Part shown: positions 34,195 through 43,354 of the stretch, piece by piece
Numbering within the stretch: position 1 is the first letter of the stretch
Layout: each line of letters opens with the position of its first letter
Assembly: GCF_021295345.1 (NCBI RefSeq)
Contig: NZ_JAIMJB010000003.1
Location: 62,001 to 126,000 of the forward strand
DNA: 64,000 bases
Direction: 5' to 3'
Source of the DNA: Motilimonas eburnea
GTDB lineage: Bacteria > Pseudomonadota > Gammaproteobacteria > Enterobacterales > CBDFNC01
The notes under the pieces: model-generated
What the model saw: the letters and a program-made list of their open reading frames with translations, nothing else
Told to the model about the DNA's origin: nothing
Databases searched by the model: none
Program-made: the position numbers and the translations under genes

Positions 34195-35865
34195 ATGAAA
34201 ATTAGCGGTGCACAGCTCGTTATAAAATTACTTGAGCGTCAAGGTATTACGCAAATCGCTGGGCTTCCTGGTGGTGCCGCCCTACCGCTTTACGACGCCC
34301 TACCGGGTAGTAAAATTAAACATATACTAACCCGCCACGAACAAGGCGCAGGCTTTATTGCCGAGGGCATGGCGCGCGTCACCGGTAAACCAGCCGTGTG
34401 TTTTGCTAGTTCAGGGCCGGGTGCCACTAACCTGATCACCGCTATCGCCGACGCGCATCTTGACTCTATTCCTGTCATTGCTATCACAGGACAAGTGCCC
34501 AGCAGCATGCTCGGCACCGACGCTTTTCAAGAAATTGATACCTTTGGCCTAATGGTGCCCATTACCAAGCATAACTGGCTGGTCCGCTCAGCCGAAGAGC
34601 TACTGGAAGTGATCCCTGCTGCATTTCGTATCGCCTCTTCCGGTCGTCCAGGCCCTGTTGCGATTGATATTCCTAAAGACGTACAAAACCAAATCATAGA
34701 GATTGATGAGCTACCTGAGCCGGGTGTCGCTACGCCACTGCCACAACCCACACTGGCACAGCTACAGCAAATGCAACAAATGATCGCCCAAGCCGAGCGC
34801 CCTATGTTGATGGTCGGTGCGGGCGTTATCCAATCGAATAGCAGCGAAGCATTAGTTGCTCTGGCTGAAAAACTGGGCATTCCGGCTGTATCGACCTTCC
34901 TTGGCTTAAGTGTGTTCCCTCACGGTCATGAATTACACATGGGCATGCTAGGTATGCACGGCTCAAAGGGCAGTAATATTGCCCTTGAAGAATGTGATTT
35001 GTTAATCGGTGCAGGTGTGCGCTTTGACGACCGCGCTACCGGCAAAATCAGTGAGTTTTGCCCTCAAGCTGCGGTTTTACATATCGAAATCGATCGCAGC
35101 GAAATTGGCAAATTAAAAACCCCAACCCTCGCGGTAAATGCTGACGTTGGCGCCTGTATTAAAGCCCTACTTAACAACTGCGAACCGCAGCAACGCATTG
35201 AATGGGTGAGTCGCATTAAATGGTTAAATGAAAACCATGGCATTGCACTGCCAACCAATAACGACCTCACCAATCCTTATAGTGTGATCAAAACCGTGGC
35301 CGAAATCGTCGGTGATAACACCAATGTGCACACCGACGTAGGCCAACACCAAATGTGGACGGCGCAGGTTTATCCGTTTGTGCGCGACCGCCAATGGAGC
35401 AGCTCAGGCGGCCTTGGCACCATGGGTTATGGCCTACCCGCGGCGATTGGTGCGGCCCTTGCCGATCCCGAGCGCATGGCACTGTGTATCAGTGGTGACG
35501 GTAGCATCATGATGAACATTCAAGAGTTTGATACCGCCGTTGAGCACAACCTAAACGTAAAGGTAGTGGTGATTAACAATGCGCGTCTTGGCCTAGTTCG
35601 CCAGCAACAAGCCTTGTTTTATCAAGAAAATTTCTCTGCGGTAAATAACCGACGCACCGCAGATTTTGCCTTAATGGCCCAAGCCATGGGCGCCAGAGGC
35701 TTTGATTTGAGCAAGGCAACCGATGCCAAAGCCATGTTAACCGAAGCATTGAATACCCCGGGACCGGTACTCATCAACGTACCAATCTCAGAAGAAGAAA
35801 TGGTATTTCCTATGGTGCCACCGGGCGCAGCCAACAAAGATTTAATTGAGGAGCGTAACGCATGA
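34195..35865 (+). CDS. ilvB: Acetolactate synthase large subunit (IlvB type)
   Basis: 556 residues of a complete AHAS catalytic subunit. The cofactor-activating Glu is in RHEQGAGF, the FAD/middle domain runs from about 190 to 345, and the thiamine diphosphate motif GDGSIMMN...VVVINN lies near 432-460. GQHQMWTAQ and 'WSSSGGLGTMGYGLPAAIGAAL' agree more with IlvB than IlvI/IlvG by eye. It makes acetolactate/acetohydroxybutyrate, the first common step to Val, Leu and Ile. The 4-base overlap (ATGA) with the small-subunit gene means translational coupling. Confidence 0.93.
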   Translation: MKISGAQLVIKLLERQGITQIAGLPGGAALPLYDALPGSKIKHILTRHEQGAGFIAEGMARVTGKPAVCFASSGPGATNLITAIADAHLDSIPVIAITGQVPSSMLGTDAFQEIDTFGLMVPITKHNWLVRSAEELLEVIPAAFRIASSGRPGPVAIDIPKDVQNQIIEIDELPEPGVATPLPQPTLAQLQQMQQMIAQAERPMLMVGAGVIQSNSSEALVALAEKLGIPAVSTFLGLSVFPHGHELHMGMLGMHGSKGSNIALEECDLLIGAGVRFDDRATGKISEFCPQAAVLHIEIDRSEIGKLKTPTLAVNADVGACIKALLNNCEPQQRIEWVSRIKWLNENHGIALPTNNDLTNPYSVIKTVAEIVGDNTNVHTDVGQHQMWTAQVYPFVRDRQWSSSGGLGTMGYGLPAAIGAALADPERMALCISGDGSIMMNIQEFDTAVEHNLNVKVVVINNARLGLVRQQQALFYQENFSAVNNRRTADFALMAQAMGARGFDLSKATDAKAMLTEALNTPGPVLINVPISEEEMVFPMVPPGAANKDLIEERNA

Positions 35866-36149
35866 GTGATTTTAGCCAATGTGCCATCTTAGAGCTTAAA
35901 GTAAACAACCATCCGGGCGTTATGTCTCATGTGTGTGGTCTGTTTGCCCGCCGCGCGTTTAACGTGGAAGGCATCTTATGTATGCCGATGCAAGACAAAC
36001 AGCACAGTAAAATCTGGCTGCTAGTGGGTGAAGATCAACGCCTAGATCAAATCACTCAGCAAACCCTGAAGCTCGAAGACGTGCTAGAAATCGCCCAGCA
36101 CCCTTCCTGCCATCCGGTATTTGCGCAAATGATGCAGTTTGTAGAATAA
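35862..36149 (+). CDS. ilvN: Acetolactate synthase small subunit (IlvN type)
   Basis: 95 residues forming one ACT domain: ILELKVNNHPGVMSHVCGLF then ARRAFNVEGILCMPMQDK match E. coli IlvN almost residue for residue, including the Gly-Val turn that binds valine. It gives feedback inhibition by valine to IlvB. The length (95) excludes the longer IlvH type. It starts inside the ilvB stop codon region. A repeat element lies 24 bases after its stop. Confidence 0.94.
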   Translation: MSDFSQCAILELKVNNHPGVMSHVCGLFARRAFNVEGILCMPMQDKQHSKIWLLVGEDQRLDQITQQTLKLEDVLEIAQHPSCHPVFAQMMQFVE

Positions 36150-36172
36150 AGCTATGAACCTTGTTGAACGAT

Positions 36173-36279
36173 AAGTAACGTTTTCTTAAACGAATATCTG
36201 CCGCAGGGATGCGGCAGTTAAGCCATCATCAATTATTGATGGATGATTTCACGGCGTTTCGTATAAGAAAATGTTACTT
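36173..36279. repeat. MITE-like repeat, copy A
   Basis: A 107-bp non-coding element between ilvN and chrA. Ends AAGTAACGTTTTCTTAAACG and its near-exact inverse (TTCGTATAAGAAAATGTTAC) form terminal inverted repeats of about 22 bp. Inside are a CTGCCGC...GCGGCAG hairpin and an ATCATCAATTATTGATG palindrome. Two further copies lie at 37587 and 41147. Confidence 0.85.
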
Positions 36280-36317
36280 GTGTTGGTCTAGTCGTTCAAT
36301 CTCATGCTCACTGTTAT

Positions 36318-37472
36318 TTAGCCAATAAGATGCAAACCTAAACCCAACACTAAGGCGCCAAACACCAACCACATCACCTTAAGTTTTAATCCCCTCAGGG
36401 CAAACAACCCTAAGATCACCGCCACCATATCCACAGCTGAAATCACCGCGCTGGTAAACACAGGTTGATACAAGGCCGCCAGCAACAAACCCACTACCGC
36501 GGCATTAATGCCCGCACTGGCACTGGCAAACCAAGGTTTAAGGGACAATTGCTGCCAGCTTTGCATAAAAGCGAGCACCAACAAAAAACCGGGCAAAAAG
36601 ATAGCCAAGGTGGCCAATAGCGCCCCCCAGATTGGCGAAGCGTCTAAGTAGGCACCCAAAAACGCCGCCAAACTAAACATCGGCCCCGGCACAGCTTGCG
36701 CCGCCGCGTAACCAAACAAAAACGTATCTTGGCTCACCTGCCCGTGTAGGCTTTGCTCCAGTAACGGCAGCACCACATGACCGCCGCCAAACACCAAACT
36801 GCCCGCCTGATAAAAATCATTAAACAAGGCAAAACCACTGCCCAATTGAGTAAGCCAAGGCAGCCCTAAAAATAGCAAGATAAACAGCCCTAGCGCCCAG
36901 ATTTTTACCTTCATCTTGCCACTGACATCGGATTCAATCGGCCCAGCTTGGTGCCACTTAAAACACACTAACGCCGCCACAATAAACACAACAAACTGCG
37001 TTGCTACGCCGGGCACGAGCAATAACGCAGCCGCACTCAATACCGCCATCGCCGTCAGCAAGCGCGTCTGACAAAAGCTGCGATACATATTGAGCACCGC
37101 ATCAACCACCACCACCACGGCAAGCAGTTTTAAACCATGGATCACGGCTTGCAGCCAATCAGGCTGTTGCCCTTGGCTATAAAGGGCCAAACCCAATAGC
37201 AGCAAAAAGGAAGGTAAGGTAAACCCCAAAAAGGCAGCCATGCCACCCGCTAATCCTGCCCGTTTTAAGCCAAGCGCAAAGCCGACTTGGCTAGATCCCG
37301 GGCCGGGCAACATTTGGCTTAACGCCACTAGGCCTTGATAATCTTGCTCACTCAGCCACTTTTTTTCATCAACAAAGGCCTTTTTAAAATAACCAATGTG
37401 AGCAGCCGGGCCACCAAAGGAGTGCAGCCCAAGTAAGAAAAAGGAAGTAAAGATATCGACTACAGCTTTCAT
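36318..37472 (-). CDS. chrA: Chromate efflux transporter ChrA
   Basis: 384 residues with about 11 transmembrane helices in two homologous halves. The N-terminal half has 'FTSFFLLGLHSFGGPAAHIGYF' and ALSQMLPGPGSSQ (family signatures, residues 8-62); the C-terminal half repeats the motif as FNDFYQAGSLVFGGGHVVLP and 'AAQAVPGPMFSLAAFLGAYL'. It exports chromate by proton exchange, giving resistance. The gene stands alone between repeat copies A and B; no chrB regulator is present. Length is typical of long-chain ChrA. Confidence 0.93.
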   Translation of the reverse strand: MKAVVDIFTSFFLLGLHSFGGPAAHIGYFKKAFVDEKKWLSEQDYQGLVALSQMLPGPGSSQVGFALGLKRAGLAGGMAAFLGFTLPSFLLLLGLALYSQGQQPDWLQAVIHGLKLLAVVVVVDAVLNMYRSFCQTRLLTAMAVLSAAALLLVPGVATQFVVFIVAALVCFKWHQAGPIESDVSGKMKVKIWALGLFILLFLGLPWLTQLGSGFALFNDFYQAGSLVFGGGHVVLPLLEQSLHGQVSQDTFLFGYAAAQAVPGPMFSLAAFLGAYLDASPIWGALLATLAIFLPGFLLVLAFMQSWQQLSLKPWFASASAGINAAVVGLLLAALYQPVFTSAVISAVDMVAVILGLFALRGLKLKVMWLVFGALVLGLGLHLIG

Positions 37473-37586
37473 TTATACCACTACCTAAAAAAGCCAAATA
37501 GCGCATAATAAGACAGTTTTATGACAGTTAGATAACAAATCCCCCTCACCTTTACTTTCAATCAGCGAATAAATAGTTCTTAAGCG

Positions 37587-37697
37587 ATAAGTGGCGATTT
37601 CTGATACGAATATCTGCCGCAGGGAAGCGGCAGTTCAGTCATCATCAATTATTGAAGGAAGATTTCACGGCGTTTCGTATCAGAAAATGCGACTTAT
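37587..37697. repeat. MITE-like repeat, copy B
   Basis: A 111-bp element in the same orientation as copy A. Terminal inverted repeats start ATAAGTGGCGATTTCTGATA and end with the inverse TATCAGAAAATGCGACTTAT. The internal CTGCCGCAGGGAAGCGGCAG hairpin is intact. It lies between chrA and the copA module, 33 bases past the stop of the 21-residue peptide gene. Confidence 0.85.
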
Positions 37698-37729
37698 CTA
37701 TGCATGCGGCATCAATGCGCTTTCCCTCA

Positions 37730-37795
37730 TTACTTGCCCCAAAACCACCAGACAATCAAAATAATCAGCGCGATACCTATCAAATTAACCCACAT
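37730..37795 (-). CDS. 21-residue single-pass membrane peptide downstream of copA
   Basis: A 21-codon frame begins one base after the copA stop codon. AAGGAG, inside the copA 3' end, is 7 bases before its ATG, an ideal ribosome-binding site, so the two are translationally coupled. The product is MWVNLIGIALIILIVWWFW followed by GK: one hydrophobic helix with an unusual WWFW cluster. It resembles, from memory, the membrane anchors of small cupredoxin proteins that neighbour copA in related genomes, but lacks any cupredoxin domain. It may be a copper-ATPase accessory peptide or a truncated remnant. Confidence 0.6.
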   Translation of the reverse strand: MWVNLIGIALIILIVWWFWGK

Positions 37796-37796
37796 A

Positions 37797-40553
37797 TCAA
37801 GGCTCCTTATGTGTTGTAAGGTTTGCTTTAGGTGAAAACCAGCGTAGTCGATTGGCATTGCTCACTACCGTCACCGACGATAGGGACATAGCCGCGCCGG
37901 CAATGATGGGGCTAAGTAACCAACCGGTAAAGGGAAACAACAAGCCCGCCGCAATGGGAATGCCTAAAGAGTTATAAATAAAGGCGCCCCACAAGTTTTG
38001 CTTAATATTGGTCATGGTGGCACTGCTGATAGCAATCACATCGGAAATACCGTGCAGCGAGCTGCGCATTAAGGTGATATCGGCGCTTTCAATCGCCACA
38101 TCGGTGCCGCCGCCGATGGCAAAACCGACATCGGCTTGCGCCAGTGCGGGCGCATCATTAATGCCATCGCCCACCATGCCAACTACCTTGCCTTGGGCTT
38201 GCAAGCGCTTGATCCATTCAAGCTTATCCTGCGGTAGCTGATTAGCATGAAAAGCATCAATCCCCGTTTGCTGGGCGACTTGCTCGGCCGTGGCCGCGTT
38301 ATCACCGGTTAACATCACCACTTCAATGCCTTGCTGATGAAAACGCGCAATTGCCGACTTCGCATCCTCACGGATAGGATCATTAATGGCAAAAATAGCT
38401 TCGACTTGATCGCCTAAAGCTAAAAAGACCAAGGTGCTGGCCTGCTGCGCTAGCTTCGCCAAGGCCTCACGGCAATCAATGTCAAATTGCGCCATCAACT
38501 GCTCATTGCCCAATAACACCCGCTGGCCTTGATAACTCGCTTGCACGCCAAGACCCGTTAATGAGGTAAAGTCAGTGACGGTGACCGAGTCAGCCTTGGT
38601 TTTTGCGTTATCCGCATACTCCAACAAGGCCTGCGCTAAGGGATGATTCGCCCCTTGCTCCACAGCGGTAACAATGTCTAGCAGTGGCTTATCTTGGGAA
38701 AGCGCATGATATTGCGTGACCTTAGGTTTGCCTTGGGTAATGGTGCCGGTCTTATCCAGTACCATTACATTGATTTCGCTGGCACGCTGCAAGGCGTCAC
38801 CATGGCGAATTAAGCCGCCAAATTCCGCCGCTTTGCCCACGCCTATCATGGTCGAGATGGGGGTGGCTAAGCCCAATGCGCAAGGGCAAGCGATGATCAG
38901 CACCGCCGTTGCCGTCACTAGCATATAAACCAAACTGGGCGCGGGGCCAAAATTGTACCAAGCCAATGCGGTGAGAATGGCAATGATCATCACGCTAGGC
39001 ACAAAGATCGCCGACACGCGATCGGCCAAATGACTAATCGGCGGCTTAGAGTTTTGCGCTTGGCTCACCAAATTAATGATTTGTGCCAGTACGGTTTCGC
39101 TGCCGACTTGCTTAGCCTCAAGTACAATACTGCCCGAGCCGTTCACCGTGCCCGCGGCAACCTTGTCACCCACTTGCTTAGCTACAGGGATGGGCTCCCC
39201 CGTCAACATGGCTTCATCTATGCTGGTTTCACCTTCGATCACAACGCCATCCACGGGCAGTTTTTCGCCAGCGCGCACTCGCACTAAATCACCAATAATG
39301 ACTTGCTCTACCGGGAGTGAAACTTCTTCACCATTGCGGATCACCCGAGCGGTTTTTACCCGTAAATCCAATAAGCGTTTAATCGCCTGCGAGGTGCGCC
39401 CCCTTGCTTTTAGCTCTAAGGCCTGACCTAAATTAATCAAACCTAAGATCATCGCCGTTGCTTCAAAGTACAAGTGACGGCCACTGCTTGGCAGCCACTC
39501 GGGCGCCAGCACCACCAGCATCGAATACAGCCACGCCGTGCCAGTGCCCAGCGCAATTAAGGTGTCCATGGTGGCGTTTCGCGCAGTAAACGCACGCCAT
39601 GCGCCGGTAAAAAAGTGTTTGCCGCTGTGCCATAAGATCAAGCCAGTTACCACGCCCACCACCAGCCAGCTAAGCTGCTCGCTGCTGGTGTTCACCTGCA
39701 TTGAGCCACCCAGTAAACCATACAGCATCAACGGAATACCAAGCCCTAGCCCGATCCAGCTTTGCTTGATTTTACTTCGATATTCTTTTGCTTCACGGGC
39801 CTCTTTTTCTTGTTCGGCCACTTCACTATCAAAGATTTCTTTACCGTCATAGCCCGCGCCTTGGATGGCCTTGATCAGGGTGTTGGCATCATAAATGGAA
39901 CTAATACTGGCGGTGCGGTTAGCAAAGTTAATGCTGACGGATCCCGACTGAACCTCAGGCAGGGCATGCAGGGCTTTTTCTATGGTATTGACGCAGCTGG
40001 CACAAGTTACGCCGATTAATGACAAATTAACGATTTGGGTATGAACTAAAGATTCAGACTCAGACGCAACCTTTACGGACTCTACTTCCTTGACTGCTGG
40101 CTTAGCACTACAAACCGCTTTGGTGACTTCCCCTTGCGGTGCTTGATTCTGCTGCTGATAACCCAGCTCGGCTAAGATCTGTTCTACATAACTTTCACTT
40201 AAACAGCTCTCAAGGGTTAAACGCTGCGCCGCAATATCTAACTTAACCTGAGCCGATGGATCGTCTTGTAAGATCCGCTTGGTAATTTTATTGACGCAAG
40301 ACTGGCACGACACCTTAGCCGTGTTGGTTTCATAATGCTGCGCCGTAGCTAGCTTAGCTTGGTAGCCCGCGCCATTAATAATTTGAATCACTTCGGCTTG
40401 GCTTAATACCGAGCGCACCACGGCAAAGGTCTTAGTTGCATCAACCGTGAGATCTACATTCGCATCACGCTCAGTAAGGGCACTGCGAATTTTGTTAACG
40501 CACTTCATGCAATTAACGCCCGCCAGCGTCATGGCCATGGGATTATTTGTCAT
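37797..40553 (-). CDS. copA: Copper(I)-translocating P1B-type ATPase
   Basis: 918 residues. Three N-terminal heavy-metal-associated domains carry CMKC, CQSC and CASC at about residues 15, 85 and 182. Eight transmembrane helices follow, with CPCALG near residue 553 in the sixth, the phosphorylated Asp in DKTGT near 598, TGEP, and [10 protein letters not shown] near the end. The CPC and C-terminal '[16 protein letters not shown]' (M..S and YN/N motifs) fix Cu(I) specificity. It exports cytosolic copper. Overlaps the merR-type gene by 11 bases and is followed by the 21-residue peptide. Three metal-binding domains is more than the usual one or two. Confidence 0.95.
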   Translation of the reverse strand: MTNNPMAMTLAGVNCMKCVNKIRSALTERDANVDLTVDATKTFAVVRSVLSQAEVIQIINGAGYQAKLATAQHYETNTAKVSCQSCVNKITKRILQDDPSAQVKLDIAAQRLTLESCLSESYVEQILAELGYQQQNQAPQGEVTKAVCSAKPAVKEVESVKVASESESLVHTQIVNLSLIGVTCASCVNTIEKALHALPEVQSGSVSINFANRTASISSIYDANTLIKAIQGAGYDGKEIFDSEVAEQEKEAREAKEYRSKIKQSWIGLGLGIPLMLYGLLGGSMQVNTSSEQLSWLVVGVVTGLILWHSGKHFFTGAWRAFTARNATMDTLIALGTGTAWLYSMLVVLAPEWLPSSGRHLYFEATAMILGLINLGQALELKARGRTSQAIKRLLDLRVKTARVIRNGEEVSLPVEQVIIGDLVRVRAGEKLPVDGVVIEGETSIDEAMLTGEPIPVAKQVGDKVAAGTVNGSGSIVLEAKQVGSETVLAQIINLVSQAQNSKPPISHLADRVSAIFVPSVMIIAILTALAWYNFGPAPSLVYMLVTATAVLIIACPCALGLATPISTMIGVGKAAEFGGLIRHGDALQRASEINVMVLDKTGTITQGKPKVTQYHALSQDKPLLDIVTAVEQGANHPLAQALLEYADNAKTKADSVTVTDFTSLTGLGVQASYQGQRVLLGNEQLMAQFDIDCREALAKLAQQASTLVFLALGDQVEAIFAINDPIREDAKSAIARFHQQGIEVVMLTGDNAATAEQVAQQTGIDAFHANQLPQDKLEWIKRLQAQGKVVGMVGDGINDAPALAQADVGFAIGGGTDVAIESADITLMRSSLHGISDVIAISSATMTNIKQNLWGAFIYNSLGIPIAAGLLFPFTGWLLSPIIAGAAMSLSSVTVVSNANRLRWFSPKANLTTHKEP

Positions 40554-40989
40554 GTTCTTGCTCCTTTACATCAAGCTCCGCGCCCTGCTGCGACCAATTG
40601 GCAATCAAACAACAAATCGCTTGGCCGTTAGGCGCCATATCCGGCTTAGTGGCCCAATCGGCAAAGGTGGTTTCCATTAACTTAAGGTGGCGCTGCAACT
40701 GAGCGATTTTGTCTTTGGTGTCAGCAATTTTATCACTGAGCATTTGCCTCACTTTAGGGCAAGGCGAATCCTCACGTTGTGAGTGTTCAATAATGTCAGC
40801 AATGTCCTGCAGACTAAAACCGATACTGCGTGCATGATTGATAAAAATAAGCCGCTCTAATGCCGCGCTGTCGTAACGCTTATAGCCATTACTTGGGTCT
40901 TTCGTCGCGCTGAGTAACCCTTTGCGGGTGTAAAAGCGCACGGTTTCAGCCGTGACACCGGCCGCACGGGCAATTTCATTGGTCAGCAT
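40543..40989 (-). CDS. MerR-family metal regulator of the copper module (CueR-like)
   Basis: 148 residues. [20 protein letters not shown] is the MerR winged-helix start, and '[40 protein letters not shown]' completes it. A coiled-coil dimer helix runs from about 80 to 120. The C-terminal ligand region is unusual: Cys in SPCPKV (about residue 77) and CCLIANW near the end instead of the tight CueR C-x7-C loop. It is co-transcribed with copA and overlaps it, so copper or a related soft metal is the likely inducer. A dyad upstream of the gene is the probable binding site. Confidence 0.85.
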   Translation of the reverse strand: MLTNEIARAAGVTAETVRFYTRKGLLSATKDPSNGYKRYDSAALERLIFINHARSIGFSLQDIADIIEHSQREDSPCPKVRQMLSDKIADTKDKIAQLQRHLKLMETTFADWATKPDMAPNGQAICCLIANWSQQGAELDVKEQEHDK

Positions 40990-41015
40990 GATGTATCTCC
41001 ACCTAGCTAATACAA

Positions 41016-41035
41016 GTTGTATTTAAGCATACAAC
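41016..41035 (-). promoter_or_regulatory. Putative MerR-type operator dyad
   Basis: GTTGTAT (41016-41022) and ATACAAC (41029-41035) are perfect 7-bp inverted repeats with a 6-base spacer, 27 bases before the regulator's start. On the minus strand TTGACC stands about 17 bases upstream of the dyad. Dyads of this size in a stretched promoter are where MerR proteins bind. Confidence 0.65.
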
Positions 41036-41146
41036 CTAGGTGTAACACACAGGTCAAGGAGATATTTTAAATGGAAATATGATATCTGCTATTCAGAAAA
41101 GAGAGACTTTGAATTTAAGCGAAAAGCGTTTAAACAGAATATTCTG

Positions 41147-41257
41147 ATAAGTGACATTTTCTTATACGAAACGCCGTGAAATCTTCCATCAATAATTGAT
41201 GATGACCTAACTGCCGCTTCCCTGCGGCAGATATTCGTCTAAGAAAACGTCCCTTTT
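41147..41257. repeat. MITE-like repeat, copy C (inverted)
   Basis: A 111-bp copy in opposite orientation to A and B. It starts ATAAGTGACATTTTCTTATA, ends with an imperfect inverse (CTAAGAAAACGTCCCTTTT), and holds the same internal hairpin CTGCCGCTTCCCTGCGGCAG. It lies between the merR operator and the DUF4202 gene. Confidence 0.85.
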
Positions 41258-41312
41258 CATTCGGCTTGCCCAATAATATCTTTGGCAGCTGCAGCATAGA
41301 CAATCGCCGCCC

Positions 41313-41906
41313 TTATTGGTCGGCCAGCGCCTTTTCGATCAGGGGAACCAAAGGCTGAGGCAAGGTGATATTACCGGCTAGCACAAAGGCATGAGCCTCT
41401 GGCGACATCTTTTTCCACGTGCGCTGTAAAATGCCTATCCATTTTTGCTCATCGTAATCGGGCTTAGTGGCGGCAAACGCCAACATGTAATGCTCAATAA
41501 ACACCAAACTGGCGACATCTTCTACCAGCTGGCTATCTGGGTTTTTCTTAATTTGTTTTTTTGCCACAGCGGCATAAACCCGTTGCTGCGCATCGTCGTC
41601 ATAGCCCACTTGCTGCATCAGCTGCGTGGCTTGCTCGGCGTGAAATAAATACAAGGCACTGCGCCATTGATGATAACCCTGCTTGTTCATCGGGAAATCG
41701 CTACGCGGCGAACACCAGCGTTTAATATGCTGCGCTCTTACTGCAATTTGCATTAACTCGTCAGCATCAGGCGCAAAGCGCGTTAGCATGTCGGTCATAC
41801 GCTGTGAATACAGCAGCTCTTTCGGCCAACTTTTACCGTCAAACTCTTCTTGGTTAGGATCTTGGCTATTCGCTTGATCAATTAACTCAATAACTTGGCT
41901 AAACAT
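41313..41906 (-). CDS. DUF4202 family protein
   Basis: 197 residues from ATG 41906 (GGAA upstream; ATG 41918 also possible). Recognised as DUF4202: 'ELIDQANSQDPNQEEFDGKSWPKELLYSQRMTDML' followed by 'IAVRAQHIKRWCSPRSDFPMNKQGYHQWR'. The conserved His-x-x-x-x-Trp and regularly spaced acidic residues resemble an HD-like helical domain, but function is uncharacterised. Its 5' side carries one of the two 52-bp repeats that flank fic. Confidence 0.8.
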   Translation of the reverse strand: MFSQVIELIDQANSQDPNQEEFDGKSWPKELLYSQRMTDMLTRFAPDADELMQIAVRAQHIKRWCSPRSDFPMNKQGYHQWRSALYLFHAEQATQLMQQVGYDDDAQQRVYAAVAKKQIKKNPDSQLVEDVASLVFIEHYMLAFAATKPDYDEQKWIGILQRTWKKMSPEAHAFVLAGNITLPQPLVPLIEKALADQ

Positions 41907-41933
41907 AAGGCATTCCATTTATCTAGTATTCTC

Positions 41934-41985
41934 GGTATTTTATGCAGCTAGCCAAGATTAAGCTAGTTTGCTGTTATGCCAAGGG
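41934..41985. repeat. 52-bp direct repeat, left copy (fic flank)
   Basis: From GGTATTTTATGCAGCTAGCC to ...CTGTTATGCCAAGGG; 49 of 52 bases are identical to 43297-43348, and the central 35 bases are exact. The pair brackets the fic gene and its promoter region (1,363-bp period). Confidence 0.85.
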
Positions 41986-42198
41986 ATTTCAGTAAGACAA
42001 TAAACTAACCGCAGATAAGATTAAATTGACTGTGTTTGTGACAGGTAAATTTGTTAAATCGTACACTAACTCTAGGTAGACAGTGCAAATGCTCCTAGCC
42101 TTAGCTCATAAAATCATTACCGAGTAAGATTCGATTCAAGGTAAATAAATGAGTTAATGTTAGAATATCGGCAATGTTTTCAAATCAAGGTCTCGTAA

Positions 42199-43218
42199 AT
42201 GCAGCCTCCATTTACCCTCAATAGTCACATTTTGTCGCTGGTGGCCGATATCAGTGAGCGCTTGGGTAAAATCTCTGTCACTCATTCAAATGACATAGAT
42301 CTGCGCCTAAGACGGATAAACCAAGTGCGTACCATTCAAGGTACATTGGCGATTGAAGGTAATGAGCTAAGCGAAGCGCAGGTTACAGCCATACTCGCAG
42401 GTAAACGAGTATTAGCTCCGATAAAAGAAGTACAAGAAGCGAAGAATGCGATTGACGTTTACGAGCGCCTAAGTGATTGGGATCCACAAGTCGAATCTGA
42501 TTTACTTAAAGCGCATCAGCGTCTAATGATGGGCATGATTGACTCAGCAGGTCGTTATCGCAATAGTGGTGTCGGCGTGATGAAAGACGGGCAAGTGATC
42601 CATATGGCTCCCCCCGCAGATCGCGTTGCAACACTGATGCGTGATTTATTTGCATGGTTAAAAACGAGTGATGATCATCCACTGATTAAAAGTTGTGTAT
42701 TCCACTACGAATTTGAATTCATTCATCCATTTTCCGATGGTAACGGGCGTATGGGTCGGCTTTGGCAAACGCTCATTCTAAGCCACTGGCAACCGCTGTT
42801 TGCTGTCTTACCGGTTGAAAACTTGATCCACCAGCACCAACAAGCTTATTACCAAGCTATCAATCAAAGTACACGTGATACCGACAGCCGTGCCTTTATC
42901 GAATTTATGCTAACTATGATTAGGCATACCTTGGTTGAATTAGAACAAACTGACCTTAATTCTGCTGCCCCCCAAGTTAGCCTACATGTTACCCCCCAAG
43001 TTAAATTATTGCTCAGTCAGGTGGCAGGGGAAATGAGCCGCGAGCAGTTACAAAGCGCTTGTGAGCTAAAAGATCGTAAATCATTTACGGCAAGATACCT
43101 AAAACCCGCCCTTGAAGCTGGTTATATAGAAATGAGCATTCCAAATAAACCTCGCAGCCGCTCACAGCGTTACAGGCTCACCAAATTAGGTGATGAACTA
43201 AAAAGAAGGCCAGCATAA
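42199..43218 (+). CDS. Fic-domain AMP transferase (class II, self-inhibited)
   Basis: 339 residues. The Fic core motif HPFSDGNGRMGR is complete, with catalytic His176. An N-terminal inhibitory helix has T49-L-A-I-E53-G, fitting the (S/T)xxxE(G/N) motif of class II Fic proteins, so activity is held in check by its own glutamate. The C-terminal 90 residues form a winged helix ('EQLQSACELKDRKSFTARYLKPALEAGYIEMS'), probably DNA- or partner-binding. Fic enzymes transfer AMP onto protein Ser/Thr/Tyr. It is alone (no adjacent antitoxin) and is flanked by 52-bp direct repeats, indicating acquisition as a unit. Confidence 0.93.
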   Translation: MQPPFTLNSHILSLVADISERLGKISVTHSNDIDLRLRRINQVRTIQGTLAIEGNELSEAQVTAILAGKRVLAPIKEVQEAKNAIDVYERLSDWDPQVESDLLKAHQRLMMGMIDSAGRYRNSGVGVMKDGQVIHMAPPADRVATLMRDLFAWLKTSDDHPLIKSCVFHYEFEFIHPFSDGNGRMGRLWQTLILSHWQPLFAVLPVENLIHQHQQAYYQAINQSTRDTDSRAFIEFMLTMIRHTLVELEQTDLNSAAPQVSLHVTPQVKLLLSQVAGEMSREQLQSACELKDRKSFTARYLKPALEAGYIEMSIPNKPRSRSQRYRLTKLGDELKRRPA

Positions 43219-43296
43219 AAAGAACAGCAGCCCAGTAAAAGCGCCTACCTCGGTTGGTTTTATGGCCTCAAAAATACCGCCCCCCCAAAAATCCGA

Positions 43297-43348
43297 GGTA
43301 TATTATTCAGCTCGCCAAGATTAAGCTAGTTTGCTGTTATGCCAAGGG
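43297..43348. repeat. 52-bp direct repeat, right copy (fic flank)
   Basis: Second copy of the repeat at 41934-41985, with three substitutions. It ends on the AAGGG that serves as ribosome-binding site of the cupin gene. Confidence 0.85.
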
Positions 43349-43354
43349 GGCAAC

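Noticed and set aside
39076-39426. 116-residue open frame on the strand opposite copA
   Set aside because: It is a shadow of copA in another frame; low-complexity Thr/Ser/Pro composition and no ribosome-binding site.
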